From the NCBI GenBank assembly GCA_016648135.1, contig JADDOH010023043.1:102413-166412 (forward strand): a stretch of 64,000 nt of DNA, in the 5' to 3' direction. Below, piece after piece: positions 1 through 10,191 of this stretch. The DNA comes from Agrypnia vestita. Taxonomy: Eukaryota; Arthropoda; Insecta; Trichoptera; Phryganeidae. The position numbers and the translations under genes were made by a program. The notes below the pieces were generated by a model that searched no databases, was not told where the DNA came from, and saw nothing but the letters and a program-made list of their open reading frames with translations. Numbering within the stretch: the stretch's first letter is position 1; every line of letters begins with the position of its first letter.

Positions 1-204
1 TGCGCGGAACCCCGTTTTCGCCAAATGAGATACCGCAGCTGTCATCCATAACCTCATCGGATGACATTTCCGCGACAAGATATGCGAGTCCCGGTGTGTA
101 CACGTCAAATGACCGCGTCATTGTCCCCGAAACATGAGCGTAGATGTTGATGGGACATGTCGAGCGGAATGTTTCGCGATTTGTCCCCTAGTGAATACAT
201 GGCT
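1..204 (-). mobile_element. PIF/Harbinger-type DNA transposon, terminal part (cut by window start)
   Basis: This segment is the reverse complement of the left end of the element at 46407-47160. Shared blocks include the stretches around CATGAGCGTAGATGTTGATG and the terminal CCCCTAGTGAATACATGGCT. The terminus is at 204 and is followed by TTA (205-207), a plausible 3-bp target duplication for PIF/Harbinger. The rest of the element lies outside the window. No transposase remnant is visible here. The family assignment rests on the 46.6-kb copy, which keeps a Harbinger-like N-terminal coding piece. Confidence 0.7.
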
Positions 205-334
205 TTAAAGAATAAGTGATCTTGGAATAATCCAAGAATATGGTCCCGTTGTTCATACAATGAAAATAAGTATTTCACTATATAATTTAATGTCCTGTTA
301 ATTTAATCTAACTAAAATCGTAATCTAAATTAAA

Positions 335-411
335 CAAACCAAACCTAATAACCTAACCTAACCAAACCTAATAACCTAACCAAACCAAACCTAATAACCT
401 AACCTAACCCC
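335..411. repeat. CCTAA/CCAAA-rich degenerate array
   Basis: Repeated units of AACCTAACC, AACCAAACC and AATAACCTAACC run for about 75 bp. They resemble the insect telomeric repeat (TTAGG)n but are irregular. Similar TTAGGTTA-rich tracts on the other strand occur near 4370-4400 and 5460-5560, next to LINE-like 3' sequence, so a retroelement-tail origin is as likely as an interstitial telomeric one. Confidence 0.6.
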
Positions 412-416
412 ATACA

Positions 417-1750
417 TTGCCTATGAAATGTCGAAATGTCGCATTTCTCGAAACTTTAAAGTGTAATATCTTATTTAATACTTACTTTTTAAACGTAAAT
501 TATCTTTCATTTTGTTATTCGCACATTCAATAATATAGTGAAATAATCATTTTCGTTATATATTCAATGGAATCATTATCTTGGATTTGGCCATTTCAGA
601 GATTTAGCACCTAGATTCAGATCTCTCCATGAACACACAAATCAACAGTGGCAGTATCAGTGTATCTTTTTATCAACTGAGATGGATTAAAAGTATTCAG
701 ACACCAAAGAAAATATTTTGAAAGGATTCTAAAAATGATCCAGTTTTAATATACACATTTAAATAAAATAAAAGTGTAAAATTGTGCAATCCGCCATTTT
801 AACTGAAACAACGGTCAGAGTGAATGAAGTCACGCCTCAGTACCCATCACCATGTCTTTAAACCGTTGCCATAGACAGAATGTTTACTGAGGCTTGACGT
901 CACGTAGATGACATGGCAGCTGCGGGAGTTTTTGTGAAAATGCATTTATTACCGTAAAAACTTAGTTTATTACTGAAATAATATTATTTTCGGTAATAGA
1001 CGTGTAGCTACAATATAAAATGTTATTTCAAAACCATCATGCCTATTATAGATACTCATTGAAACAATTCTAAAGTGACTTAAAGCATTTAGGATGTGGA
1101 TTTACATATGGGTTTTAAAAATAAGCTGGATTTACAGGGTAAAATGACAATATAATGAATAAAGCTGAAAATCGAGAGGTATATAATTCCAAAGAATTTC
1201 ATGAGAACAATTCCGAACAAAAAAAAAAACGGGCGAGACTTACAGTAGTCGCATACGATGTGTAACATTTGACATCTCACAATTAAAAATATAAATTGAG
1301 CTGAAACAGAAATTAACATCAAAATTTAAAAAAGCTAATACTTAGGTATATATTTATTAATTAGTAAATACGTATGTGCATTTATTTATTATTGAATTTT
1401 ACCGGATTAGGTAGGTATCTGCATACGCATTTTTATTTCGAAATGTGTTTGGTCAATTATATGCTTTTATTTATTTTCATAGATGGCGGTAGTGTGCCAC
1501 TATACATATCGTAGAAAACTTTGAATAAATATAAAATAATCACATAAACTACACAAAATATGAGAATGTAAATCGTAAAGGGTATTGTTTACTTTAATGT
1601 AAAAAAAATGAAGTATTTATTGGATAGTTTCGAAGACATATGTCAACATATATCAAAGATACAACATTCACACGCTTGACACCAGCCATGCAACATATAT
1701 ACAAAATCAGAAGCTTGAAGTTGGGTGTTGGAAGTGTGCGTCTTCGCTGT
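417..1750. other. AT-rich tract without recognisable gene
   Basis: No convincing coding sequence. Short ORFs here have no recognisable domain and are AT-driven. Around 830-915 there is an imperfect inverted pair (TGAAGTCACGCCTCAGTA near 824 and TACTGAGGCTTGACGTCAC near 886), probably the arms of a small foldback element. Confidence 0.5.
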
Positions 1751-1813
1751 GATGGCACTTGCTGGGCATTGATTTGTTTATAAACCATATTTTTTTTCTA
1801 TCGCGCGCGCTCA

Positions 1814-1835
1814 TTGGTCAAATGAATTTGACCAA
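1814..1835. promoter_or_regulatory. 22-bp near-perfect palindrome with GGTCA half-sites
   Basis: TTGGTCAAAT and ATTTGACCAA are perfect inverted arms separated by 2 bp. The arms contain GGTCA/TGACC, the half-site of nuclear hormone receptors, but the half-site spacing (8 bp) is not that of a standard ecdysone response element. A chance palindrome or transposon end is possible. It follows a CG-rich run (GCGCGCGC near 1803). Confidence 0.3.
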
Positions 1836-2164
1836 TTTCCGTTCTTTTCCACGAAATCACTGCCACAGATTGCAGGAAAGCGAGAGGAAAGATGTTACAC
1901 ATCAAAAAAAAAATATCTCTGAGATTTTCTCGAGACGCTATCTCTTCTAGGGATACGGGTCCAAACGGTTAATTTATAGACGTCGATGGTTTATATAGCA
2001 TGGATGGTGTATGTGTTTATAAATGTGTTAGAATGAATTTTATGTCAGATTTAAGAGGTGGAATTGTTAGGGTTATAATTATTATATAATTAATATAATA
2101 GGGTCATATATATTTATATATAGAATATAGATAATATATATATTATATAGATATATATATATAT

Positions 2165-2430
2165 AGTTTTTTATTTAACGCCCTTATGGGCTTTTACAAA
2201 TATACAGAATAAATTTTTTTAAAAATAACATAAGACAGTTAAAATAATAATACAGTTAAAAGTTACAATAATAATAGTTAAAAGGTAATAATGATAATAA
2301 TACAGAAAAACATGAGACAGATAAAATAATAATACAGTAGGTACAAATAATAATAGTTAAAGGTAAAATAATAATACAGAAAAATTTATTGTCCATTTCC
2401 ATTTCGTTGAGATGTAAACAATTGTATCAG
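2165..2430 (-). mobile_element. LINE 3' UTR fragment (same family as 48.1-48.6 kb)
   Basis: The plus strand reads TTTATTTAACGCCCTTATGG ... CATAAGACAG, matching the 3' untranslated end of the minus-strand LINE at 48120-48645. The element therefore ends near 2165 on the minus strand, followed by an (AT)n tract at 2100-2164. Coding sequence is absent: this is a 5'-truncated copy. The tail AATAAATAAA is typical of non-LTR retrotransposon insertions. Confidence 0.6.
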
Positions 2431-2573
2431 CTTTGTCCTATACACAGTTATACTATCAGCAAAAATGTCAGAAAATATATATATATAATATATTAAGGTT
2501 ATAATTAAGACATTTTTCAAAAAAATATTGATTGTATTATTTGTATATATCTACTTATATTATTTAATTAATT

Positions 2574-2616
2574 ACGCCAACATGTTTCGGAAATACCTTT
2601 CCATCATCAGGGTGTT
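2574..2616 (-). ncRNA. Hammerhead ribozyme, minimal type I (family P1)
   Basis: On the minus strand: ACACC (stem I), CTGATGA, then GGAAA-GGTA-TTTCC (stem II, 5 bp), GAAA, and ACATGT as a palindromic stem III. The predicted cut follows the T after ACATGT, and GGCGT completes stem I with one mismatch to ACACC. All invariant core residues are present. Stem III is too short to fold alone; the palindrome suggests dimer formation, as established for PLE hammerheads. Confidence 0.8.
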
Positions 2617-2649
2617 GTATATTTATATTGTTATTAACTTAGTTATACA

Positions 2650-2691
2650 ACACCCTGATGATGGAAAGGTATTTCCGAAACATGTTGGTGT
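2650..2691 (+). ncRNA. Hammerhead ribozyme, minimal type I (family P1), best copy
   Basis: ACACC at 2650-2654 pairs perfectly with GGTGT at 2687-2691 (stem I). CTGATGA is at 2655-2661. Stem II GGAAA/TTTCC lies at 2663-2676 with loop GGTA. GAAA is at 2677-2680 and stem III is the palindrome ACATGT (2680-2685). Cleavage is predicted after T2686. The core is complete and stem I is fully paired, so this is the strongest candidate for an active ribozyme in the window. It is the inverted twin of the copy at 2574-2616. Confidence 0.85.
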
Positions 2692-2934
2692 AATTAATCA
2701 AATAATATAATTAAATATATACAAATAATACAACCAATATTTTTTTTAAATGTCAATCTACAATGTTGCTGAATCAATTGAAAAAATAAGTAATTTTTCT
2801 TTTTGAAATGTACTGCAGTATCTTAAAATATCATTTCTAAGTTATTTTCACAATTTGTAGAACTGATTACCTCATAATTTATAGGAGAATTCACAGGGGA
2901 ATAAGTTTTATAATTATTTATGCGGAAAAGACGT

Positions 2935-3435
2935 GTGTGGCTTGAATGGCAAGTTGGAGTATGAAAGTTCAACTTATTCAGGGCAGTCGATATTATTGCG
3001 CAATATATTCAAGTGAAGCCTGGAATTGGCAAAAAAAGAACGAAAGTAGACTGAATGCGGTAGAAATACGGTCGCTTGGACCGTGTATGTGTGTCTATGT
3101 GAAAATCTTTGAACGATAGAGTAGAGAACGAACGAATCAGAAGTGAATGTAATGCTGGCTGTAGCGCAAAATATAGAATAAAGAAAGGAGTGAGGAAAGG
3201 ATGGTAAAGAAAATTTACGAGGCGAGTGTTGAAGGCAGAAGAAACAGAGGGCGTCCGCGGAAGACCTGGCATGACCAAATAAATCAAATTCTTGAGGATG
3301 GTCTTGTTAGAAGCTTCAACAACCGAAGAGAGTGCATGAGATGTATGAAAGTGAATGAAGCAAAAGTGGTGTGCCAGGACAGAAGAGTGTGGCGTTCTAT
3401 CCTCTCTGCCTACATCTATGGGAAACGGCGTGATG
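2935..3435 (+). pseudogene. LINE reverse transcriptase C-terminal end (family A), decayed
   Basis: Conceptual translation with frame changes gives a SEAWSWQKKNESRLNAVE-like stretch near 3015-3060, then from 3201 an open frame with MVKKIYEASVEG, RGRPRKTWHDQ and VVCQDRRVWRSILSAY. This is the C-terminal tail seen in many arthropod non-LTR retrotransposons. Paralogous tails in the window are at 24595-25095, 29580-29975 and 59063-59420. The N-terminal endonuclease and catalytic RT motifs are missing: a 5'-truncated insertion. Confidence 0.8.
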
Positions 3436-3546
3436 GTGAATAGTATAGTTAGTTATATTCTAAAAAATATTAGTCATTCGATATGGTGTAAACGATACTT
3501 AAAGGAATTACATGGATGTGTGAACATTTTATGTATACATACGCGT

Positions 3547-3870
3547 AGATACTAATATACAGAGGTAAAGTTTGTAGGTTTGGATGTAGGAGGTTATCTC
3601 CGAAACTACTCATCCGACATAAAAAATTCTTTTACCAATATTTAGAATGGACTTTCAGGGTGGACATAAGATATGTATTATCCCATTAAAATAAAAGGGC
3701 TTCTCGTGGTGACCTATTTTACATCTAAAGTTGATGAAAAAACGATCGAGCGATGCGTTTTATACGAACGCTGCTTTAACGGTAAGAGATATTTAAGTAA
3801 TTACTGTAAAGAAGTTGTGAAAGAAAATACTTTCTATGAAGAATGTTATAAAAATGCAATTCATTTTTAT
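3547..3870 (+). mobile_element. Helitron-like 5' region fragment
   Basis: The segment from GATACTAATATACAGAGG through CTCCGAAACTAC, ACCAATATTTAGAATG, AAAATAAAAGGGCTT and ATCGAGCGATGCGTTTTAT closely matches 21561-21845, which begins with the TCTATACTAATAT end common in lepidopteran non-autonomous Helitrons. The short ORF here is not a gene. Confidence 0.55.
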
Positions 3871-3874
3871 GCAT

Positions 3875-4060
3875 ATAACTAGCCGTCAAAAATGACGACC
3901 TTTTACATATCGGTTCCTAAAGAATATGTATTTATGTAAAAAAAAAGAAAAGAAAATATTAAAAAAAAAAGAAAACGAAGGAAAAAGAAAAAAAGTTTTG
4001 ATAAAATAAGTTACGGGCGGCATAGGCAGAGACAGAGAGGCAACGAAATTATTTTTAATG
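3875..4060 (+). repeat. S-family repeat (hairpin start, ACGAAATTATT tail)
   Basis: It starts with ACTAGC followed by the hairpin CGTCA-AAAA-TGACG (3884-3897) and ends in AGAGAGGCAACGAAATTATT near 4055. The same start is found inverted at 16635-16648. The same tail is found at 13920, 16450, 23200, 47415, 51112 and 62295. The tRNA-like middle seen at 23 and 47 kb is missing here and replaced by an A-rich stretch. Confidence 0.55.
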
Positions 4061-4214
4061 AAATTTAAAAGAAATGAAATTTTAATAAATATTATTAAGT
4101 TCTACAGTTATTTTAAATGTGAAGATGTTTCGTCTCGTAATTAATAATATTATTTATTACATTTTAATATATTTTAAATTTAATTAAAAATAAACAAGGA
4201 GACCGTAATCACAA

Positions 4215-4375
4215 CCTTTACGCTTAGGTCACGGTTAGAAAATAATGGTCTCATTCTGAGAAACGCACTTCTCGCCATCTCTTCTTGAGCTTTTACTTCT
4301 TGAGATGGATCCCAGCTCTCGTTCACCCATGCACCTAAGTACTTGTATTGCGTGACTCTTTCTATTGGTTATAGG
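4215..4375 (-). pseudogene. LINE RT C-terminal fragment (family C)
   Basis: The minus strand encodes ERVTQYKYLG, WVNESWDPSQEVKA and SAFLRMRPLFSN, the same segment as in the LINE tail at 49879-50475. Both ends are truncated and the reading frame is interrupted. It is a short relic. Confidence 0.75.
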
Positions 4376-4565
4376 TTAGGATTTTTTTATTAGATAAAAT
4401 TAGCTTATTTAGGTTTAATCAGATTTGTTTTGGTTATTTTGTATTTTTATTTGATTTGATAAACTTGGTTGACGGTCCCTCGAGCGTGTAATACATGCTC
4501 GTCGTAGACACACGATGTTGACCTTGGAACCCGTGCACTCGCCATAAACCTGTTAAACTTGTTTT

Positions 4566-5455
4566 CATATTATACTCAATACTGTTTACAATTTATTTAT
4601 CTTTAAGACACTTTTTATTATTAATTAATTTATTTTTATCATTAATTGTATACTATGTAAAAACTTATTAATTTATTTATTTAAAAAAAATTATTGATAT
4701 GCGATGTAGGTATATTTATGTAAAATAATTGTATGTAAGAAAAAAAATTGAGCTACTTATTGATCTGCGATATTTTTATATTTTATCATTTATTATTTTT
4801 CATTATTAATTATTAATAAACCGTAAAAAATGTTTAAGTGTATTATATTATATCATAAAAAATTCTTCGAGATGATGCAAGACAAAAAAACTTCATTGGC
4901 TTCAAAAAAGTACAAGGTAAAAGAATATATATTAAAACTATGTACCTAATCTTACATTAATTTATAATTATCATGTATCACTTGTAAAAATCATGCAATA
5001 CTCTATAATGACCCACTCTGTAATCTTCGTAATAAAATAAAAATTATTACTTATAAAAAATATTGTAAAATAACTTGTCAAACAATATTGAAGGCAATAG
5101 CAGTTTGGCACAACATATATGTACGTAATGTATATCAAAAATAAATAAATATTTTAAAAAATGAGGGTAAACACAACAAACACCGTTTAATTCGTTTATT
5201 AGAACGTTTTCGAGAAATCTCGACAATTCTAACTCTAACAATTCAAAATAAATATATAGTGGAATAAAACAGTGTTGTGTTTACTCTCATTTTTTAAAAT
5301 ATTAAAAAGGAATTTCCACAATGTTACAAACAAAAAACTTGAAAAATAAAATTCAAATGTTCACAAAATACAAACTTACATTTTAATGTCACTAAAGGAC
5401 CACCTATAAGGGTCATCAATGACCTGTTGACGGTGTGTATGTTAAAAAAATAAAC
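4566..5455. repeat. LINE-like 3' repeat, split by a ~480-bp insertion
   Basis: 4566-4860 and 5345-5455 together are colinear with one uninterrupted stretch at 39528-39898. Shared blocks are AATACTGTTTACAATTTATT, TTTATGTAAAATAATTGT, AAATGTTCACAAAAT and TGTCACTAAAGGACCA. The middle (about 4861-5344) is absent at 39.7 kb, so it was inserted here. It carries the small inverted-repeat element at 5148-5303. The family ends in CATGTTAAATAAA, like a retroelement tail. Confidence 0.65.
5148..5303. mobile_element. MITE with ~32-bp terminal inverted repeats
   Basis: The left end AATATTTTAAAAAATGAGGG plus TAAACACAACA is the inverse of the right end TGTTGTGTTTACTCTCATTTTTTAAAATATT, with a few mismatches, over a total of about 156 bp. 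It has no coding capacity. The outer AT-rich arms make the target-site duplication hard to define. The small ORF on the minus strand spans an arm and is not a gene. Confidence 0.65.
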
Positions 5456-5620
5456 AAATAAATATAGGTTAGGATTTATTTGTTAGATGAAATTAACTTA
5501 GGTTTGATTAGGTTAGGTTATTAGGTTAGGTTATTAGGTTTGGTTTGTTTGGTTTAGGTTACGATTGTTATTATCGCATAATATATTTTATTGTTTACGG
5601 TTGGCGTTTCGAAATTATTA
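5455..5620. repeat. TTAGG-rich and duplicated AT-rich patch
   Basis: Contains TTAGGTTAGGTTATTAGGTT-type units (5510-5560), followed by two near-repeats of GTTATTATCGCATAATA / TTATTATTGCATAATAC, each followed by a TTTTATTGTTTnnGGTTnGCGTTT block. It is probably retroelement tail sequence. No coding signal. Confidence 0.45.
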
Positions 5621-6204
5621 TTGCATAATACTTTTTATTGTTTTTGGTTTGCGTTTTGTCTTTAAACTTCAAAAATTGTAAAGGGGAGTTAGAGTGTTAA
5701 ATTAGTACACTGTAGCTATTTAGTACTTAGTGTGGATTGTTCACAGCCAGAGATAAACAAACAATAATATACGTTTGACATTGTGATTCGGTCATTGCTT
5801 GGCGATATACACAACTTAAATACGGCAGTAAAAAGATTACAAATGATACTTAATGGACGTTGCGAATAAAAAATAATATAATTACGCGTAAGACATGGCG
5901 CAGATTACAAAAATTCCAGTTTGAACTAACGCGATTTAGTTCGACTTGGCGTCACTCCAACTATCTGATAGAGTACAAATGATCATAATTTATAAAATAG
6001 TTGTACTATTTTGTTAATGACCCATATACAAGTGTACTTTGAAAAACAATATTTAGATACACTTTGCCAAGAACAAATTGATCATCACCGTGATTCGTAT
6101 AGCCCTGGTTCTAAAACTCAGTATACGTCTTGGCCAGTGTCGAAACTAAGTTATTTCTACCACTTCTTGAAAAAGAGCAAAATAATTTTGTAATGACATT
6201 ATTA
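5621..6204. other. AT-rich stretch, no gene seen
   Basis: No recognisable domain or repeat. A 60-codon ORF at 6011-6193 has no family resemblance that I can identify and lacks splice context. I treat it as chance. Confidence 0.4.
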
Positions 6205-6500
6205 ATATAATCAATAAAAATTAACTTTCTTTTCACTACTTTTGTATTGAAAAATATCAACATGTTTCAGAGCCCATGGCCCCTTCGTTAGGATACAATT
6301 GTATATAAAAAATAAAAATCAAAATTATATTTTGATTTTTATTTTTTATTTTATTTTTATTTTATTTATTTATTTTATTTATTATTTTTATTTTATTTTA
6401 TTTTGTCTATATTTCGATTTTTAATTAGTAAGTATACAATTGTATCAATCGAAACATGTTGATATTTTTTAATACAGAAGTGTTGAAAACAAAGTTCATT
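6205..6500. mobile_element. Palindromic twin-hammerhead relic (family P2)
   Basis: Inverted arms: ATCAACATGTTTCAG near 6258 and GAAACATGTTGATAT near 6450, with matching outer sequence (AACTTTCTTTTCACTACTTT versus AGTGTTGAAAACAAAGTT). The left, minus-strand ribozyme (6254-6298) has CTAACGA for CTGACGA, so the core is broken. The right copy has lost CTGACGA and stem II. The centre is TTTTATTTTATTT low-complexity. The geometry matches the unit at 2512-2755. Confidence 0.6.
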
Positions 6501-6764
6501 TTTACTTCCTTTCTTTTAACTCGCGACGTCTGCTTGTTTGTTTTCTTGACGAAAAAATTTTGAATCGATTTTTAACCCTTTTCCCGTGATCCAATCGAGC
6601 TGAAACTTTGCAAGCAGACTCGTGGCGACAATCAAGAAGATCTATCAAATTTTCGATAAAAAGAAATATAGTATAATTTTGGATTTTTAGAAAATTTAAT
6701 TGATTTTTGAAAATTGGAAACCATACAAATGTTTGATTACCTACTACCAACAGCGGCCTGAGGA
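6501..6764. other. Unclassified, repeat-like
   Basis: The phrase GATCCAATCGAGCTGAAACT, followed by a CGTGGCGACAATCAAGAAGA-like stretch, has the look of a dispersed element, but no second copy exists in this window. The 82-codon minus-strand ORF shows no domain. Confidence 0.3.
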
Positions 6765-7038
6765 CGTCACGGAATATTTAAAATTTGAATTACTTCGTCG
6801 GTATATGTAATAGGTACTTCAGTACGAATTTCGAAAATTTATGACAATTGGTTCACAGATGACAGCAAAATTCACAAATATATCAAAATCTTGATTAAAT
6901 TCGTCACAGAATATTTAAAATTTGAATTACTCCGTCGGTATATGTAATAGGTACTTCAGTACGAATTTCAAAAATTTGTGACAATTGGTTCACAGATGAC
7001 AGCAAAATTCACAAATTTATCAAAATCTTGATTAAATT
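6765..7038. repeat. 137-bp tandem duplication (2.0 copies)
   Basis: 6765-6901 and 6902-7038 are near-identical, with a handful of substitutions (ACTTCGTCGG versus ACTCCGTCGG; GGAATATT versus AGAATATT). Each unit starts CGTCAC(G/A)GAATATTTAAAA and ends CAAAATCTTGATTAAATT. High identity indicates a recent duplication. No coding potential. Confidence 0.85.
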
Positions 7039-7439
7039 GACTGACAAATGTTTTTAGAATTTAATTTTCAAAATGAAGTGTCATATCAAAGCTCAAAACA
7101 TCTGACATTTTAGAAATATATTAAATTACTGTAAGTTTAGTGTTATGTTATACGTTTTAATTCGTCTTTAATTGTTGTTATATTTTACAAAGAAAGGGAG
7201 TATAGTAAAAACTTGGTTTTTATGGGTTAGTTTTTTATTAATTATGTTAATTCTATCAATTTAATGCATTGGGGTTCAAAATATTCGTGTCCAATAATAC
7301 ATTTGTTTTCGTTTCTTTTGCGGTATATAATTTTTCCAGCATTTATTTTTCAATAGAGATGCGAACACGGAATACGTGTCACATCAATATTCTTACTATT
7401 TTCAAACTAAGCTAAACGCTTGTGATATGAAAATAGGAC

Positions 7440-7515
7440 TAACTTGCGAGTCTGGAGTGAAGTTCGAACCCGCGACCTTTGGATCACGAGGCGAGTGTCC
7501 TAACCACATACTTAT
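7440..7515 (-). repeat. tRNA-derived SINE head
   Basis: On the minus strand, GTGGTTAGGACACTCGCCTC looks like a D-arm/A-box and GCGGGTTCGAACTTC is a B-box (GGTTCGANNC), spaced as in a tRNA. No 3' acceptor pairing is evident, so this is a tRNA-derived SINE or pseudo-tRNA rather than a functional gene. Confidence 0.55.
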
Positions 7516-8394
7516 TAGTATTATTTTATCTATGGGAATCGTGTTATAGACAATACTTTCAGTATTCGGTACTGTCCCGAGGACAGCTTATAGTCGTATG
7601 ATACACAGCGTTAACATTGGAACCCGCGCACTCCATACTCCGTATTGTGCTTCGTATAACTTGTTGATCTACGAGTACCTACAGCGTATTTCTGAATTGT
7701 GAGAGCAATACGAAAATTATCTATCCTACTCGTTCTACAATTTACTTACATCAAAATAGGGGTTCAATATGTTCATAATTTTTCTACATAGTCACCTTCC
7801 TTGTCAATGCACTGGGTCCAGCGGTCCACAATATTACATATTTCGGTTAGTTTCCTCCTTTCTTCCTAATATCGTTTAATTTGACAGAATTTACGGAAGC
7901 TAAGCTCGTCTTGGATGACTTGATAGGCAGAACCATAACTTATATTCAAAGACGCTGCTTCGCCGATGGTACTTCGCCTATTTTCTAGTATTATAGTAAT
8001 GTATATAAAGCGATGGTTATAACCATCGCTTAATCTGGCTGAATCTTGCCATCCATGAAAAAAATAATTAAAATCCACCGCAGCACGAAAAGGAATTATA
8101 AAATTATTAAAATAATTTCCTACGTATAAAACACGTAAAAACATAATCAATGTTCACAGTGAGACCCCGTTAATGTACATATGACGAGTTGGGAACCAGA
8201 AAATTACCACGAAGAGAAAATCGTCGTGGCGCAAATAAAATATTTTTCAGAATATTTTGAGTTTGTCCTAATTTTTCAGGACACAGTGCTGAATTTTGTC
8301 ACCAGGGACTTCATAAATCAAGATATATTATACATATCTCATAATTAGAACATACGATACATATGAAGCGGCTTGTAAAATTAAAATACGTAAT

Positions 8395-8535
8395 ACAAGT
8401 TCCAAAAATTTTATAGGTGCGGTATTCTATCGTGGTGGAAATGGTCAAAGTCATTAAGCCAGCCGTACGATAGGTCGTATTTAAGCCCTATAAACACCCA
8501 AAGACTTCCATACCCACTTTCCCATAAAACAAATA
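8395..8535 (-). repeat. R-family foldback repeat, internal part
   Basis: The reverse complement matches 19860-19990: GGAAGTCTTTGGGTGTTTAT, GCTTACGACCTATCGTACGG, TGGCTTAA and CCACCATGATAG-type words. It is joined directly to a LINE tail at 8545. The family is described at 28365-28665. Confidence 0.6.
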
Positions 8536-8544
8536 CAATATCCT

Positions 8545-8975
8545 CTCTATGAGACATCCTGACGGAGAGAGTGAGATCAAGGGTCCAGGCTGCCGAGATG
8601 AGTTTTCTAAGGGAGGTAGCGGGAGTCACACAGATGGACAGAGTGAGGAGTGCAGACATAAGGCACACACTCGGTATGGAGCCCCTACTCCTGCACATAG
8701 AAAAATCACAACTGAGGTGACTTGGACATGTGCTCAGAATGCCAGAGGAACGATTACCAAGAAGAACCCTCTTGGCAACGCCGGAGGGAAGACGGCAGGT
8801 CGACCCAGATCAAGCTGGGAGAGACAAAAAAAAATGTATTTGAAGACAAAATGGGTCTGGACTGGTTGACTCGAACAGAAGCACCGCAAGACAGGGGATC
8901 ATGGAAGCACCTTGTCGAGCCTTTGGGCCCCCGACCCTACTAGGACAAGGGGAAGAAGATGATGATGATGATGAT
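8545..8975 (+). pseudogene. LINE RT C-terminal end (family B) with (GAT)n tail
   Basis: Translation with one in-frame stop and a frame change reads LTERVRSRVQAAEMSFLREV, then DRVRSADIRHTLGMEPLLLH, LGHVLRMPEERLPR and finally LVEPLGPRPY with a stop at 8941. The tail GATGATGATGATG at 8957-8976 is a microsatellite end typical of several LINE clades. A second copy of the same C-terminus is at 24190-24425. The 5' part is missing. Confidence 0.8.
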
Positions 8976-9194
8976 GTGACATCTATAATACATCTTGATT
9001 GAAATATTTTTTATTTGGGAGTGCATTTAAATGCCTATAAACACATTTTTATTTTAATCTCTCGTTGGATTCTTATTTTTATTTTATCTCTCGTTAGATT
9101 CCTGAATTGTTCAGTGCATGCTTGTCTCTGACAAGAATAACACGCATGTGATCAATAGTGGTGATAGTTTTACAATACTATGGTTGGGGTGTAT

Positions 9195-9265
9195 AGTGTA
9201 GTGTTGGTCCTGACGAAGAGACGGGTACGTCTCAAAACCGATGGACCGTAAATCTGGTAGTGGTT
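9195..9265 (+). ncRNA. Hammerhead relic (family P3), core mutated
   Basis: GGTC-CTGACGA-A-GAGACG-GGTA-CGTCTC-AAAA-CCGATG-GACC. Stem I (GGTC/GACC) and stem II are perfect, but GAAA has become AAAA and the cleavage-site base is G, which is not cleavable. Flanks match the inverted copy at 14280-14420. This is a decayed PLE-type terminal sequence. Confidence 0.65.
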
Positions 9266-9269
9266 TTTA

Positions 9270-10150
9270 CTAAGTTTACTAACATTCTGTTACATTTTTA
9301 TTTGTTTTAAAGGAACTGTGGGTATGAAGGAGATAAGAGACCAATTTTGTTAAAATTCTTCAACAGATAAATAAGTGTATTACTTTATTTATATACTTCA
9401 TTTCATTTCAATGCCGATAAATCGGCGTTGATTGGACAAATGACATTTAATTGCTTGATACATACACACATAATACATATAATCGAGTAGTTGCATATTA
9501 AAACATACCTAAAGCTAAAAAGTGTTTTTTGGCAAATCATTTAGGTACGTCTTGTTCATAACTTGAAATGGAATAAAGAATTAAAAATAAAACATTCAAA
9601 TAACCTGTGCGTGTAGCGCATACAAGCAAAAAAGCTGTGCATTAGTAAAGATTGGGAAACGAATATTAATTAAATAATCCTTATCTTAAGAAAAAGTCGA
9701 TTGAGAATTCTAGCCGTAATTCGTCCCACGGCTAGATGTTTTATTTTCCGACGTTTCTGGATCCAACTTCATGTCAATTCATAATTTATCTCACTCGTTT
9801 GCGCCTAACAAATTTGTTCCATAGATCCAGTCAAGTCGAGAAAAAACTCGGCCTGAACCGTGTATTTTGACTCATCTCTATGTCTGCGAGTTTTTTGTAA
9901 TAGACAATTAAATTTTTCATGGAATAGCGTGTTTCTTCGAAAAGTCCAGTGCCAGGTGAGAACTGCGCGCACGTCACTTGCAGAAATGATATTTTTTACA
10001 CATTTCATCCAACACTTTTTGTGTGAATTCTATTTATATAATATATAAATATTTTAAAAATAAAAAATTGAAACATTTGAAAAATAATGCTTCATACATC
10101 TATTAATCGCTTGCAATAATATATATACAATTAACTAGTTTAAGGTGATA
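9270..10150. other. AT-rich tract without recognisable gene
   Basis: Small overlapping ORFs occur on both strands near 9805-10048 but show no domain, start context or splice pattern. No repeat with a partner in the window was seen apart from short AT runs. Confidence 0.4.
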
Positions 10151-10156
10151 TGTTTA

Positions 10157-10191
10157 GGTATATATATATATATACACCCACACACACAAAC

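Larger units (their letters stand above)
2512..2755. mobile_element. Palindromic element with two divergent hammerhead ribozymes
   Basis: Left arm 2512-2620 is repeated in inverted form at 2645-2755, with a spacer of about 25-30 bp. Each arm holds a hammerhead core whose 5' side faces the centre. The outer arms (AATATTGATTGTATTATTTG on the left) match over about 60 bp beyond the ribozymes, so the whole unit folds back on itself. No ORF of its own is present. The ribozyme type and palindromic stem III are those known from Penelope-like retroelement ends. I infer a non-autonomous PLE derivative. Confidence 0.75.

Noticed and set aside
335..411. Telomere or interstitial telomeric array
   Set aside because: Units are irregular (CCTAAC, CCAAAC, TAATAACC) and occur again beside LINE-like 3' sequence; a true (TTAGG)n array would be regular.
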